A stretch of 64,000 bases of DNA from Flavisolibacter amylovorans (GCF_039541815.1 NZ_BAABGY010000001.1:496001-560000); one strand, 5' to 3'; numbered from the stretch's first letter, positions 1 through 7,975 are shown. Numbers and translations: made by a program. The notes: generated from the letters alone by a model not told the origin.

Positions 1-2
1 CC

Positions 3-209
3 GATACCTGTGTGCGCAGCGTGGTGCTGCGCTCCTCCGTGCGCGGGGGCGCCGCCTTTTCGCTGTCGCGTGTATGCCGGCCCGGCGGTGGCTACGACTG
101 GAACGCCCGCATGCTGGGCTACAACGGCGGCGATGCCCTCGAGCTGGTGTCCGAGAACGGACGCTACCTGCTCGTGAAGCGCGGCCTGTACGACCTGCTC
201 AGTGAATAA
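3..209 (+). CDS. C-terminal fragment of an unknown protein (cut by left edge)
   Basis: The frame is open from the left edge to the TAA at 207-209, so this is the 3' end of a gene starting outside the window. About 68 residues are visible, ending ...YLLVKRGLYDLLSE. I do not recognise a domain, and there is no membrane segment or T9SS tail in this part. The next gene starts 18 nt downstream on the same strand, so the two could be co-transcribed. An internal GTG at 12 could be read as a start, but nothing supports it over continuation upstream. Confidence 0.5.
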   Translation, partial: DTCVRSVVLRSSVRGGAAFSLSRVCRPGGGYDWNARMLGYNGGDALELVSENGRYLLVKRGLYDLLSE

Positions 210-227
210 CCCTTCCAACGCCAACCG

Positions 228-1832
228 ATGAAAAGACACACTACCCTCATCCTCCTGCTGCTGCTGGCCCTCTGCGGCATCTCCCACGCCCAGTCTGCCA
301 GCGGGAGCTCCCACCCGGCCGCTGCCGCGGTGCTGTTCCTCGACTTCGACGGGCATACCGTGAACGGCACGCAGTGGAATACGGCGGGTCCCATCGCCTG
401 TGGCCCTTCTAACCTCAGCGCCGCCCAGCAGCTGGAGATCTTTCACCGCATCGCGGAGGACTACCGTCCCTTCAACATCAACGTCACCACGGATTCCACG
501 CGGTACTGGGCCGCACCCAACAAGCAGCGGATGCGCGTCATCTTTACGGGCACCCATGGCTGGTACGGAAACAGCGTGGGCGGCGTGGCCTACATCGGCT
601 CCTGGACCTGGGGCGACAATACGCCCTGCTTCATCTTCACAACGCTGCTCCAGAACAAGACGAAGTGGATCGCCGAGGCCGGGGCACATGAGGCCGGGCA
701 TACGATGGGCCTCCGCCACCAGGCATCGTACAGCGCCACCTGCTCCAAGCTTACCGACTATCATTCCGGCACCGGTACCGGCGAGATCAGCTGGGCACCC
801 ATCATGGGGGTGGGCTACTACCGCAACCAGACCACCTGGAACCTGGGTCCCACCAACCAGGGCTGCACTACCTCCCAGAGCGATCTCGACGTCATTGCCA
901 AAACAGCAAACGGCTTCGGCTTCCGGGCCGATGACGTGGCCGATCACTTCGATGCGGCGTCCCTCGCCACGTTCGTGGGCGACAGCTTCCGCATCGACGG
1001 CGTGATCGGGCGCACGGCCGACCGCGACCTGTTCCGCTTCCGGATGCCGGCCGCGGGCCGCTTCCGGCTCGACGCCCTGCCCTTCAGCGCCGCCGCCGGC
1101 AACGAGGGCGCCGATCTCGACATCCTGGTGCAGCTGTTCGACGCCGAAGGCAGGGCCGTGGGGGCCTGGAACCCGGCACCGCTCCTCAATTCGGTGGTGG
1201 ATACCGCGCTTGCCGCCGGCACCTATTTCCTGCAGGTAGACGGGAAAGGCAACCAGTTTGCACCCGAGTACGGCTCGCTTGGCTCCTACGCCCTGCAAGC
1301 CAGCACAACCCCCTTCCAGGTGCTGCCCCTGCACCGCCTGCAGCTCCGTGCCCGCGCGAATGGCGCCGCGCATCTCCTCGAGTGGGAGATCGTGGCCGAC
1401 GAGGTGCTGACCGCGCAGGAGCTGGAAGTGAGCACCAACGGCCGCGACTTCCGCCCGCTGGCGGCTCCGGCCACCACGGGTCGCCGCTTCGAGCACCGGC
1501 CTGAAGGTGCGGGAACGCAGTTCTACCGGCTCAAGGTGACCTTCAACAATGGCCGGTCCTACACGTCCAATACGGTGGCGGTGCAGGCGCGCGCTACTGC
1601 TGCCACGCGTCTCGTTTCCACGGTTGCCCAGGGCGGCACGCTGCGCGTCAGCTGTCCGCAGGGCGCGCGCTACGCGGTGTATGATGCCGCTGGTGCCGTG
1701 CTCACGTCGGGCGCGCTGCCCCCCGGCGCGGCCTTCCTGCAACTGCCGCTCCTGCCCGCAGGCACCTATTGGGTGCGGTTCTCCGGCAATGGTGGAAATG
1801 CGGTGGAGAAGTTTTTCTATCCCGGGCGGTGA
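228..1832 (+). CDS. Secreted zinc metalloprotease (metzincin) with T9SS C-terminal signal
   Basis: 534 aa. A signal peptide (to about residue 22, ending SHAQ) is followed by a catalytic domain with the metzincin zinc motif HEAGHTMGLRH at residues 154-164; E155 would be the general base. Residues ~235-355 resemble a bacterial pre-peptidase C-terminal (PPC) beta domain (DRDLFRFRMPAAG). The last ~75 residues look like a T9SS type A sorting domain (PAGTYWVRFSG). It is therefore probably exported through the Sec system and then T9SS to the cell surface or medium to degrade protein. The substrate is unknown. A repeat array (family A) begins 2-3 nt after the stop codon. Confidence 0.85.
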   Translation: MKRHTTLILLLLLALCGISHAQSASGSSHPAAAAVLFLDFDGHTVNGTQWNTAGPIACGPSNLSAAQQLEIFHRIAEDYRPFNINVTTDSTRYWAAPNKQRMRVIFTGTHGWYGNSVGGVAYIGSWTWGDNTPCFIFTTLLQNKTKWIAEAGAHEAGHTMGLRHQASYSATCSKLTDYHSGTGTGEISWAPIMGVGYYRNQTTWNLGPTNQGCTTSQSDLDVIAKTANGFGFRADDVADHFDAASLATFVGDSFRIDGVIGRTADRDLFRFRMPAAGRFRLDALPFSAAAGNEGADLDILVQLFDAEGRAVGAWNPAPLLNSVVDTALAAGTYFLQVDGKGNQFAPEYGSLGSYALQASTTPFQVLPLHRLQLRARANGAAHLLEWEIVADEVLTAQELEVSTNGRDFRPLAAPATTGRRFEHRPEGAGTQFYRLKVTFNNGRSYTSNTVAVQARATAATRLVSTVAQGGTLRVSCPQGARYAVYDAAGAVLTSGALPPGAAFLQLPLLPAGTYWVRFSGNGGNAVEKFFYPGR

Positions 1833-1834
1833 GG

Positions 1835-1863
1835 ACGTGAATCGTGAAGCGTGAGTCGTGAAT
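1835..1863 (+). repeat. Array A, left arm: four 7-nt CGTGAAT units
   Basis: Four imperfect 7-nt units (CGTGAAT, CGTGAAG, CGTGAGT, CGTGAAT) start 3 nt after the stop of the metzincin gene. The inverted partner is at 2032-2059. Confidence 0.8.
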
Positions 1864-2031
1864 CCTTGTTGGTTCGGAAGTCTTTCCTCTTACTGCTGGC
1901 CGGTTCTAAGACAATGACTTACACAAGCATAACGAAGGCCGTGAAGATCTGTTCTTTGCGGCCTTTTGTGTGTACGTTCATTGCATGCGCCGCCTGGGAT
2001 CGAGAGGGATGGCGCTAACTGTGGGGTTCCC
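1864..2031. other. Spacer between array A arms, no gene seen
   Basis: About 170 bases between the two inverted arms. I see no open frame with coding character, tRNA or clear terminator here. Confidence 0.5.
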
Positions 2032-2059
2032 ATTCACGATTCACGATTGACGATTCACG
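2032..2059 (-). repeat. Array A, right arm: four ATTCACG units (inverted copy)
   Basis: Four 7-nt units (ATTCACG, ATTCACG, ATTGACG, ATTCACG), the reverse complement of the left arm unit. With 1835-1863 it forms an inverted pair around ~170 nt. Confidence 0.8.
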
Positions 2060-2102
2060 CGTCCGGTCCGGTTTTTTACGTATATTAGGGAAACCCTATA
2101 TT

Positions 2103-2576
2103 ATGCGCTGGAGACGATTCAACGGTGCCCCGATCGAGCTGCCCATCTACCAGGCAGTGGAAGAGACCATTCGCCGGGAGACGGAAAAGGGCGCCCGCCT
2201 CAAGGTGTGCATCGGTACCGACTCCCAGGTGAAAGGAAAAGAGACCGAGTTTGCCACGGTCATCGTATTTCTCCGGGAAGGCCACGGCGGCTTTATGTTC
2301 ATCCACAACGACCGCACCGACCATTCGTACAGCATCAAGGAGCGGATGCTGGTGGAAGTTGCGAAAAGTATAGAGGTTGCCTACGAGTTGTGCAACCTTT
2401 TTACTTTATACAACGTGGACATGGAGGTGCATGCCGACATCAACACCAACCCTTCGTTCAAGAGCAACGACGCGCTGCGGGAGGCGATGGGCTACATCCT
2501 CGGCATGGGCTTCGCCTTCAAGGCCAAGCCGGAGGCTTTTGCCTCCTCGTGCTGTGCGGATAAGATGGTGAATTAA
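2103..2576 (+). CDS. YkuK-like RNase H-fold protein (DUF458)
   Basis: 157 aa, the usual length for this family. The N-terminal half has the start of an RNase H-like fold (KVCIGTDSQVKGKETEFATV, with an acidic residue on the first strand), then IHNDRTDHSYSIKERMLVEV and MEVHADINTNP. The family is annotated as a predicted RNase H-related nuclease; its biological role is not established. The ATG at 2103 lies just after a near-palindrome (AGGGAAACCCT, 2089-2099) that could be an operator. Its 3' end overlaps the convergent small ORF by 4 nt. Confidence 0.8.
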   Translation: MRWRRFNGAPIELPIYQAVEETIRRETEKGARLKVCIGTDSQVKGKETEFATVIVFLREGHGGFMFIHNDRTDHSYSIKERMLVEVAKSIEVAYELCNLFTLYNVDMEVHADINTNPSFKSNDALREAMGYILGMGFAFKAKPEAFASSCCADKMVN

Positions 2577-2767
2577 CGATGCGTGCGGGCGGCCAGGGAA
2601 GGCCGCTCTTTTGTTGTGTCGATCGGGGTCTTCCGGGCCGTCGGCTTCGCATCCTCCGGAATGTCGCGCACCGGGGCGCTCGCCCGCTCCGCCCACAGGA
2701 ACGCCGCAAACACGAGCACATACAGTGCCCGCAGGATGCTGCGCTCGGAAGGGGGAAGGAGCTTCAT
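2573..2767 (-). CDS. Small single-pass membrane protein, hypothetical
   Basis: 64 aa. It has one hydrophobic segment near the N-terminus (ILRALYVLVFAAFLWAE), then a charged, proline-rich tail. It lies 26 nt downstream of engB on the same strand, so it is probably read from the engB transcript. Its stop overlaps the convergent YkuK-like stop. I recognise no family. The call rests on the membrane segment, the position and the lack of a competing frame, so it could be spurious. Confidence 0.45.
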   Translation of the reverse strand: MKLLPPSERSILRALYVLVFAAFLWAERASAPVRDIPEDAKPTARKTPIDTTKERPSLAARTHR

Positions 2768-2793
2768 GAGGATAAAGTTATCGCAAAGCGGGC

Positions 2794-3426
2794 TCAGGAG
2801 GCGCGCCCGCCCTCCTTCGCTATGTTTTTATTGAGGTCGCCGATATAGGTGAGCAGCTGCTTGATGCCGGTGCGCTTTTCGGCCGACGTCACGAAGTTGG
2901 GCGGCAGGAATTCCCACTGCTCCCGCATCGTATCCAGGAAGCGGCGCACGTTGGCAGCCGTTTCGCGCTGGGTGGTCTTGTCGGCTTTCGTGAATACGAG
3001 CGCGAAGGGCACCTGCCATTCCCCGAGCTGGTTCACGAACTCGAGGTCGTTCTCCTGCGGCTCATGGCGGGAGTCGATGAGCACGAACAGGGTCACGAGG
3101 TTCTCGCGTTTGCGGATGTAGTTCTCGATCATCTTGGCCCATTGCTTCCGGAGCGACTGCGCCCGTTTGGCGAAGCCGTAGCCGGGAAGATCCACCAGGT
3201 GCCATTTGCTGTAGTCCTTGTTGGTGACCGTGAAATGGTTGATCAGCTGCGTTTTGCCGGGTGTGCGCGACACCTTGGCGAGCTCTTTTTTCCCCGTCAG
3301 CGCGTTGATGAGCGAGGACTTGCCCACGTTCGAGCGGCCAATGAAGGCGTATTCCGGGATGTCGGCCTTCGGGCACTGCTCCACCGACGGGCTGCTGATC
3401 AGGTATTCCGCTTTGATGATCTCCAT
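2794..3426 (-). CDS. engB: Ribosome biogenesis GTPase EngB/YsxC
   Basis: 210 aa, normal for the family. The GTPase motifs are in order: G1 GRSNVGKSS (~31-39), G3 DLPGYGFAK, and G4 FTKADK; TPGKT supplies the switch I threonine. EngB acts late in 50S subunit assembly in the cytoplasm. Upstream on the minus strand there is a near-match to the TAnnTTTG box (GATATTTG) four nt before the ATG. A small membrane-protein ORF follows 26 nt downstream. Confidence 0.95.
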   Translation of the reverse strand: MEIIKAEYLISSPSVEQCPKADIPEYAFIGRSNVGKSSLINALTGKKELAKVSRTPGKTQLINHFTVTNKDYSKWHLVDLPGYGFAKRAQSLRKQWAKMIENYIRKRENLVTLFVLIDSRHEPQENDLEFVNQLGEWQVPFALVFTKADKTTQRETAANVRRFLDTMREQWEFLPPNFVTSAEKRTGIKQLLTYIGDLNKNIAKEGGRAS

Positions 3427-3545
3427 GCGGCAAATATCGGGTATTCATGCCGAGGGGTGTTCGCTTCGCTCTCTTGTTCGCGTGGCGATCGCTGAGTCGG
3501 TTCTTTTATTCCCGGCGCAGGCGCCTGGCAATTCCTAAAGAAGAA

Positions 3546-3586
3546 CGCGGGTTTCACGCAAAGGCGCGGAGGCGCCAAGACGCAAA
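3546..3586 (+). repeat. Array B, left arm (8-nt units, GGCGCnnA type)
   Basis: Units such as CACGCAAA, GGCGCGGA, GGCGCCAA and GACGCAAA with an 8-nt period. Apart from one extra 8-nt unit here, this arm is the exact reverse complement of 3669-3697 over 29 nt. Confidence 0.85.
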
Positions 3587-3668
3587 CACAGGATCCTGCC
3601 TGTGTTCAGCCGTTGCCCGCAGGGTGGTAGGATTGAGCGGTACGAAACCGTTACTTTTTGCGCACTCC

Positions 3669-3697
3669 GCGTCTTGGCGCCTTTGCGTGAAACCCGC
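3669..3697 (-). repeat. Array B, right arm (inverted copy)
   Basis: This 29-nt arm matches the reverse complement of the left arm without mismatch, except that it lacks one 8-nt unit. The loss or gain of a whole unit points to slippage or unit-wise exchange. Confidence 0.85.
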
Positions 3698-3773
3698 TTG
3701 CCGCTTTGAGAAAAGGCAGCCGCTTGCGGCGATTGAAAAGTTGCACTCGTTCAGCCTGCGGGTGTTTTTGGCC

Positions 3774-3781
3774 TACCTTTG
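3774..3781 (+). promoter_or_regulatory. Bacteroidota -7 box TACCTTTG of ubiE
   Basis: A perfect TAnnTTTG match ending 6 nt before the ATG at 3788. Given the usual start site a few nt downstream of the box, the transcript would begin at or next to the start codon. No clear -33 TTTG at standard spacing was found. Confidence 0.65.
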
Positions 3782-3787
3782 CGGCCC

Positions 3788-4537
3788 ATGGCCCGATATG
3801 CCCACGACGAGATAAAGCCCTTCTCGGAGGACGCCTCCAAGAAGGAGCAGGTGCGCGAGATGTTCGACCGCATCGCCGGACGCTACGACTTCATGAACCG
3901 CATCCTCAGCGCCCGCATCGACGTACTCTGGCGCCGGAAGGCGATCCGGATGCTGGCGCCCGATAAGCCCCAGCTGCTGCTCGACATGGCCACCGGCACC
4001 GGCGACATGGCGCTGATGGCTGCCCGGATGCTGCAGCCGGCCCGCATCGTGGGCGTGGACCTCTCCGAAGGCATGCTGGCCGTAGGCCGGAAGAAAGTAG
4101 ACGCGGCAAAACTTGGAACGCAAATTGAGCTGGTGGCCGGCGACAGTGAAACAATAAATTTTGCCGACAATACGTTTGATGCGGGTATGGTGGCCTTCGG
4201 AGTGCGGAATTTTGAGAACCTGGAAAAAGGCCTGAGCGAGCTGCTCCGGGTATTGAAGCCCGGCGCGCGCCTGCTGGTGCTCGAATTTAGCCGCCCGCAG
4301 CTGCCGGTGGTGAAGCAGTTCTACGGCTGGTATATGGGCTGGCTCGCGCCGCAGATGGCCAAATGGTTCAATCAAAACAAGAAAGCTTACCAATATTTGA
4401 ACGCCTCCGCAAACGCCTTTCCCGACCGGCAACATTTTGTCGACATTCTGAACAACGTGGGTTATATCGATACCTCGTTCAAACCGCTAAGCTTAGGAAT
4501 ATGCTGTATCTACGCCGGACGCAAAAGGCAGGACTGA
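3788..4537 (+). CDS. ubiE: Demethylmenaquinone methyltransferase UbiE/MenG
   Basis: 249 aa from the ATG at 3788; an in-frame TTG at 3779 lies inside the promoter box and is rejected. It has the family N-terminus (VREMFDRIAGRYDFMNRILS) and the SAM-binding glycine-rich motif DMATGTGDMAL, then GVDLSEGML and GVRNFENLEKGL. It methylates demethylmenaquinone to menaquinone, the respiratory quinone of this phylum. Its last 37 nt overlap the start of porT, so the two are probably translationally coupled. Confidence 0.95.
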   Translation: MARYAHDEIKPFSEDASKKEQVREMFDRIAGRYDFMNRILSARIDVLWRRKAIRMLAPDKPQLLLDMATGTGDMALMAARMLQPARIVGVDLSEGMLAVGRKKVDAAKLGTQIELVAGDSETINFADNTFDAGMVAFGVRNFENLEKGLSELLRVLKPGARLLVLEFSRPQLPVVKQFYGWYMGWLAPQMAKWFNQNKKAYQYLNASANAFPDRQHFVDILNNVGYIDTSFKPLSLGICCIYAGRKRQD

Positions 4538-5241
4538 TCTTACTGACGCTTCTTTTCTCGACGCTCGGGGTGCAGGCACAATTCGGCAAGGAGCTGAACC
4601 TGCCCGAGCACGACGCCAAGCCGTATTATTTCGGCATCACCCTCGCCGGCAACATGGCGCGCTTTCATACCGAGCAGCATCCCTACTTCCTCAGCCAGGA
4701 TACGGTATATACCGCCGAGCCCATCAACTCCGGCGGCTTCGGCCTCGGCCTCCTCGCCACGGCCCGCCTCAACCACCGCTTCGAGGTCCGCTTCAACCCC
4801 ACACTCATCTTCATGGAGCGCAGCATCCAGTACCGCCTCAAGTACGCCGACCCCTTCGAGGACGATCCCAACAGCACGCTCGTGACCAAGAAGGTGGAGT
4901 CGGTAATGACCTCGTTCCCGCTGCAGCTCAAGTTCCGCTCCGACCGCATCCACAACTTCCGCGTATATATGCTCGGCGGCGTCAAGCTCGATTACGACCT
5001 TGCCTCCAATGCGAAGGCCCGCCAGGCCGACAACATGATCCGCATCGGCAAGATCGACTACGGCATCGAGGCCGGGCTCGGGTTCAACTTCTACTTCCAG
5101 AGCTTCATCTTCTCACCGGAGATCAAGATCTCCAACGGCCAACGCAATATGCACGACCGCAACGCCAACCTCAAATACTCCAACGTCATCGACCGCATCC
5201 AGAGCCGCATGATCGTGTTTTCGATCCACCTCGAAGGATGA
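4501..5241 (+). CDS. porT: PorT/SprT-like outer membrane protein of the T9SS
   Basis: 246 aa from the ATG at 4501, chosen because a signal peptide follows directly (LILLTLLFSTLGVQAQ). The rest is a small outer-membrane beta-barrel: alternating strands, FGITLAGNMARF near the N-terminus and SRMIVFSIHLEG at the C-terminus. PorT/SprT is needed for type IX secretion and gliding. From memory, porT next to ubiE is a common order in Bacteroidota, which supports the call over a generic PorT-family barrel. It overlaps ubiE by 37 nt. A terminator follows at 5287-5306. Confidence 0.8.
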   Translation: MLYLRRTQKAGLILLTLLFSTLGVQAQFGKELNLPEHDAKPYYFGITLAGNMARFHTEQHPYFLSQDTVYTAEPINSGGFGLGLLATARLNHRFEVRFNPTLIFMERSIQYRLKYADPFEDDPNSTLVTKKVESVMTSFPLQLKFRSDRIHNFRVYMLGGVKLDYDLASNAKARQADNMIRIGKIDYGIEAGLGFNFYFQSFIFSPEIKISNGQRNMHDRNANLKYSNVIDRIQSRMIVFSIHLEG

Positions 5242-5286
5242 GGATTATCGAACAGGAGAAAAAGGAATACGGAATGTCGAAGTAAA

Positions 5287-5306
5287 AACCCCGCCACGTC
5301 GGGGTT
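5287..5306. terminator. Bidirectional terminator hairpin after porT
   Basis: Stem AACCCCG/CGGGGTT with a 6-nt loop. T-rich sequence follows on the plus strand and TTTTT on the minus strand. It lies between convergent porT and the GAF gene. A second GC palindrome (CCCCGAAG/CTTCGGGG, 5363-5378) lies nearby without a T-tract. Confidence 0.7.
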
Positions 5307-5474
5307 GTCTTTGATTTTGAGCAGCGTAGTGACGATAGTCAGAAAGGAGAGAAATGACGCAGCCCCGAAGCTTCGGGGTTTAGGATCTATATGATCAGCG
5401 CCGATAGTTGCTTTCCGGGCACTGGTTTCCAGGTCCGCAAACTACTTCCGCACGTATAGACCAATAGACGCTCT

Positions 5475-6011
5475 TCACGCCTCCGTACCGCCGTTTTCAA
5501 GCAGGTGCTGCTCCAACTCCTGGGCGGTGCGGGGAGCAAGTGCGCGCAGGCCATCTTCCACGGCGCCTGCCAGCGGGATCATCTTCGTATCCATCAGTAC
5601 GATGATGCCGATGGGATTGCGGGCGTCGTTGAACAGCGGGAAGCCGATATAGGAATCGATGTTGAGGTCGCGCAGCTCCTTGTCGGAGGGAAACATCTGC
5701 TGGATGCCGGTGGGGTAATAGCAGCAGTTGCGGCCGATGACGTTTTCGCAGGGCGTGCCGCTGAGGGGGTAGGAGATATTGCTCGCCACTTCACCACCGG
5801 CGTAGAGCACCACCGTACGCACCTGGTTATGCTGCTTCTTGTCGGGGTAACCGATGAGTACGTAGCTGATGCCTACCTCCTCGGCCAGGAAGCGGGCGAG
5901 GTCGGTGAAGTACTGGCTGCCCCGGTAGCGGTCGGCAAAGTCCTGGCAGCGGCTCGGGAAGGTGCTGCGGGATTGCAGCACGTCGGGAACGGGGGTAGCG
6001 GTTTCAGGCAT
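5475..6011 (-). CDS. GAF domain protein
   Basis: 178 aa, essentially one GAF domain (about residues 30-165), with the typical C-terminal strand pattern SYIGFPLFNDARNPIGIIVLMD. GAF domains bind small molecules such as cyclic nucleotides or haem, or act as dimerisation modules. With no output domain attached, it may regulate a partner in trans. It overlaps the upstream gene by 8 nt, so the two form an operon. CENVIGRNCCYYP contains three cysteines, which could be ligand or redox residues (inference). Confidence 0.75.
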   Translation of the reverse strand: MPETATPVPDVLQSRSTFPSRCQDFADRYRGSQYFTDLARFLAEEVGISYVLIGYPDKKQHNQVRTVVLYAGGEVASNISYPLSGTPCENVIGRNCCYYPTGIQQMFPSDKELRDLNIDSYIGFPLFNDARNPIGIIVLMDTKMIPLAGAVEDGLRALAPRTAQELEQHLLENGGTEA

Positions 6012-6363
6012 AGAGCTGGTCGATTAAAAGGTTATCGGTTAGGTATTTCAGTTTATCGGGCGCGGAGGCAAGGGCCACGAGCTGCGCCTCCCAGTCATCG
6101 CCAAACAGGGCGCGGGCAAACGGAACATCGAAGAAGAGCAGGTAGATGCTGTCGTAAACAACCCGGAGCTGGTCGGCATTGCGGAGCACGAAGGCCATGC
6201 GGCCCGTCACGGGGTCGAAGGAGGTGATGGTGAACGAGTCGTAGTCGTCGAGGAAGTTCTTGAACAGGAAGCCGCTGCGCTTTGCCTTCAGGATGATGAG
6301 GTAAAGCAGTTCTTTTGGATGCTCGCGCAGTTCAAATGAGGTCTTACGTTTTGCATCTGCCAT
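6004..6363 (-). CDS. Hypothetical protein co-transcribed with GAF gene
   Basis: 119 aa, soluble, no signal peptide or membrane segment. Visible features are a basic N-terminus (ADAKRKTSFELREHPKELLYLIILKA) and a C-terminal helical part. I do not recognise a family. Its 3' end overlaps the GAF gene by 8 nt, the best hint of a shared function, perhaps a two-subunit sensory unit. Confidence 0.65.
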   Translation of the reverse strand: MADAKRKTSFELREHPKELLYLIILKAKRSGFLFKNFLDDYDSFTITSFDPVTGRMAFVLRNADQLRVVYDSIYLLFFDVPFARALFGDDWEAQLVALASAPDKLKYLTDNLLIDQLYA

Positions 6364-6398
6364 GGGGCACCGTTCTTAGGTAGCCTGGATTGCAAAAA

Positions 6399-6875
6399 TC
6401 ATACCCCCAGGACCTTCCGCAGGCACACGCTTCCATCCACGCCGGTGTAGGGCGGATAGTTGGGGATGATCGTGTAGCCGGTTTTCTGGTAAAGGGCGAT
6501 CGCCTCTTCGTGCCGGACGCCGGTTTCCAGCACGCAGGCCGTATAGCCGAGCTCGCAGCACCAGGTTTCCAGCTCGGCAAGCACCGCGGCTGCAAGGCCC
6601 CGCCTTCGCCCGTCGGGGTGGGTGAACATCCGCTTGATCTCGGCTACACCGGGCCCGAACTCCTTGAAGGCACCGCAGGCCAGCGCGCGCCCATCCAATA
6701 CCGCCAGCACAACGTGCCGGATCGGCGCCAGGCCGTTGAACTGCCCGTAGAATTGCTGTTCGGCGCCGTTGCGCACCGCCAGGTCGGCATCGAGCAGCGC
6801 TACGAGTGCACGGAAGTCGGTGTTGCCCGCGTCGGTACGGATGAGTGCCGGCAGGAGAGAAGCGGTCGTTTGCAT
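6399..6875 (-). CDS. GNAT family N-acetyltransferase
   Basis: 158 aa from the ATG at 6875; the frame stays open to 6965, but that extension is not GNAT-like. Motif A, the acetyl-CoA pyrophosphate loop, is visible as MFTHPDGRRRGLAAAVLAEL, followed by GYTACVLETGVRHEEAIALYQKTGY, typical of motif B. It would acetylate an amine on an unknown substrate. The ATG at 6905 is an alternative start. It reads away from array E1 and the rhomboid gene. Confidence 0.85.
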   Translation of the reverse strand: MQTTASLLPALIRTDAGNTDFRALVALLDADLAVRNGAEQQFYGQFNGLAPIRHVVLAVLDGRALACGAFKEFGPGVAEIKRMFTHPDGRRRGLAAAVLAELETWCCELGYTACVLETGVRHEEAIALYQKTGYTIIPNYPPYTGVDGSVCLRKVLGV

Positions 6876-6967
6876 GTCGGTAGTAGATAAATCACAATTA
6901 GTCATTCGGCCCAGGTATGCCGGATGAGCGTTTCCCAACAAAGTATGGGTTGCGCTAGGCATCAATC

Positions 6968-7012
6968 ACCCATCACCCCATCACCTCATTACCCCATCAG
7001 CACATTAGCACA
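6968..7012 (+). repeat. Array E1: 8-nt CCCATCA/GCACATTA units next to the rhomboid stop
   Basis: Six or so 8-nt units (CCCCATCA, CCTCATTA, GCACATTA and variants). It abuts the stop codon (7013-7015) of the minus-strand rhomboid gene with no gap; the TAA itself fits the unit pattern read on the coding strand. Confidence 0.8.
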
Positions 7013-7849
7013 TTATCCCTTAGCGGAATATTCCTTCAGCAGCTGCCGCTCCCGCGCCGTGAGGCCGCCCATGCCCTTGCGGTGGATCTTGTCGAGGATG
7101 CGGTCGATCTCTTCCTGGCGGATCTTCTTGTCGGAGTTGTAGCGGTCTTCCAAATTGAGCACGCGCGCCGGCTGCCTGCCCGAGGAGGGAAAAAGGTCGA
7201 CGTGGAGGAGCTGGGGCTTGCGGGCGGCGATATAGAGAAAGACGAGCGCCGGCACCGTCACCGCCGTGATGTAGATCCAGTTGGCAGTCAGCGCTTGCGG
7301 TTGCAGCAGCAGCCCGATCATCATACCGGCGAGGGCGCCTCCGAGATGCGCTTCATAGGCCACGCCGCCCCGCCCCGAGCGGATGCCCCAGATGGTGAGG
7401 ATCATGAACGCAAGTCCGAAGAACCAGGCTTTCATGGGGATGAAGACGAGCATCATGGTGGATTGCGGGAACAGGGCCACCGCCGCAAAGAGCACCCCGC
7501 TGATGGCGCCCGTGGCACCCATCGTGGTGTAGCCGGGCTCGTAGCGCTTCAGCCAGAGCAGCAGCGCATTGCCGCCAACCCCGCTTGCCAGGTAGAGCAA
7601 CGCGAACGCGACGGGACCGAGCGTGGCTTCCATCATGCCCCCGATAAAGAAGATGCCGAGCACGTTGAGCACGAAGTGCCCCCAGCTCATATGCAGGAAG
7701 ATCGACGTGAAGAGGCGCTTATAATCGCGGTGCACCCGCACGCCGTCGACCCAGAACTGGTAACGTTCCATCAGCAGCGTGTGGCGCAGGCCCTGGTAGG
7801 TTACGATGAAAGTGGCGATCAGGAGCCCAAGTCCGATGTATCCTGGCAT
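7013..7849 (-). CDS. Rhomboid-family membrane protein with Thr in place of catalytic Ser
   Basis: 278 aa with about six membrane helices and a soluble C-terminal tail, as in many Bacteroidota rhomboids. The oxyanion motif HMSWGHFVLN (H58, N62) and the catalytic histidine region AHLGGALAG (H168) are present. The nucleophile motif, normally GxSG, reads GATG (residues 111-114): T113, codon ACG at 7513-7511. It is thus either an inactive pseudo-rhomboid or a protease using threonine. The last codons and stop merge into array E1. The tail (~225-278) is charged and helical. Confidence 0.85.
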   Translation of the reverse strand: MPGYIGLGLLIATFIVTYQGLRHTLLMERYQFWVDGVRVHRDYKRLFTSIFLHMSWGHFVLNVLGIFFIGGMMEATLGPVAFALLYLASGVGGNALLLWLKRYEPGYTTMGATGAISGVLFAAVALFPQSTMMLVFIPMKAWFFGLAFMILTIWGIRSGRGGVAYEAHLGGALAGMMIGLLLQPQALTANWIYITAVTVPALVFLYIAARKPQLLHVDLFPSSGRQPARVLNLEDRYNSDKKIRQEEIDRILDKIHRKGMGGLTARERQLLKEYSAKG

Positions 7850-7975
7850 GGGAGGTGGTGGCTTTAGGTCAGTGAATAGGGGCTGTTTCCCTGAAATAAA
7901 GGTAATGCCTTTTTTGAGGCCGCGCTTCCCGGGAAATGGGTACTACCGAAGCCGCTCGCAGGTGCATCGGGGCAT

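Larger units (their letters stand above)
3427..3787. other. Intergenic region with array B inverted pair
   Basis: About 360 bases between divergent engB and ubiE. Besides the array B arms it has a small hairpin (ACACAGG/CCTGTGT, ~3585-3605) and the ubiE promoter box. Open frames here translate the array (FHAKARRRQDA) and are not genes. Confidence 0.7.

Noticed and set aside
3447..3815. 122-codon frame between engB and ubiE
   Set aside because: Translates array B (HAKARRRQDA) and runs past the ubiE promoter and start.
6004..6363. Assigning a function to the GAF-linked hypothetical protein
   Set aside because: No motif was strong enough; left as hypothetical.
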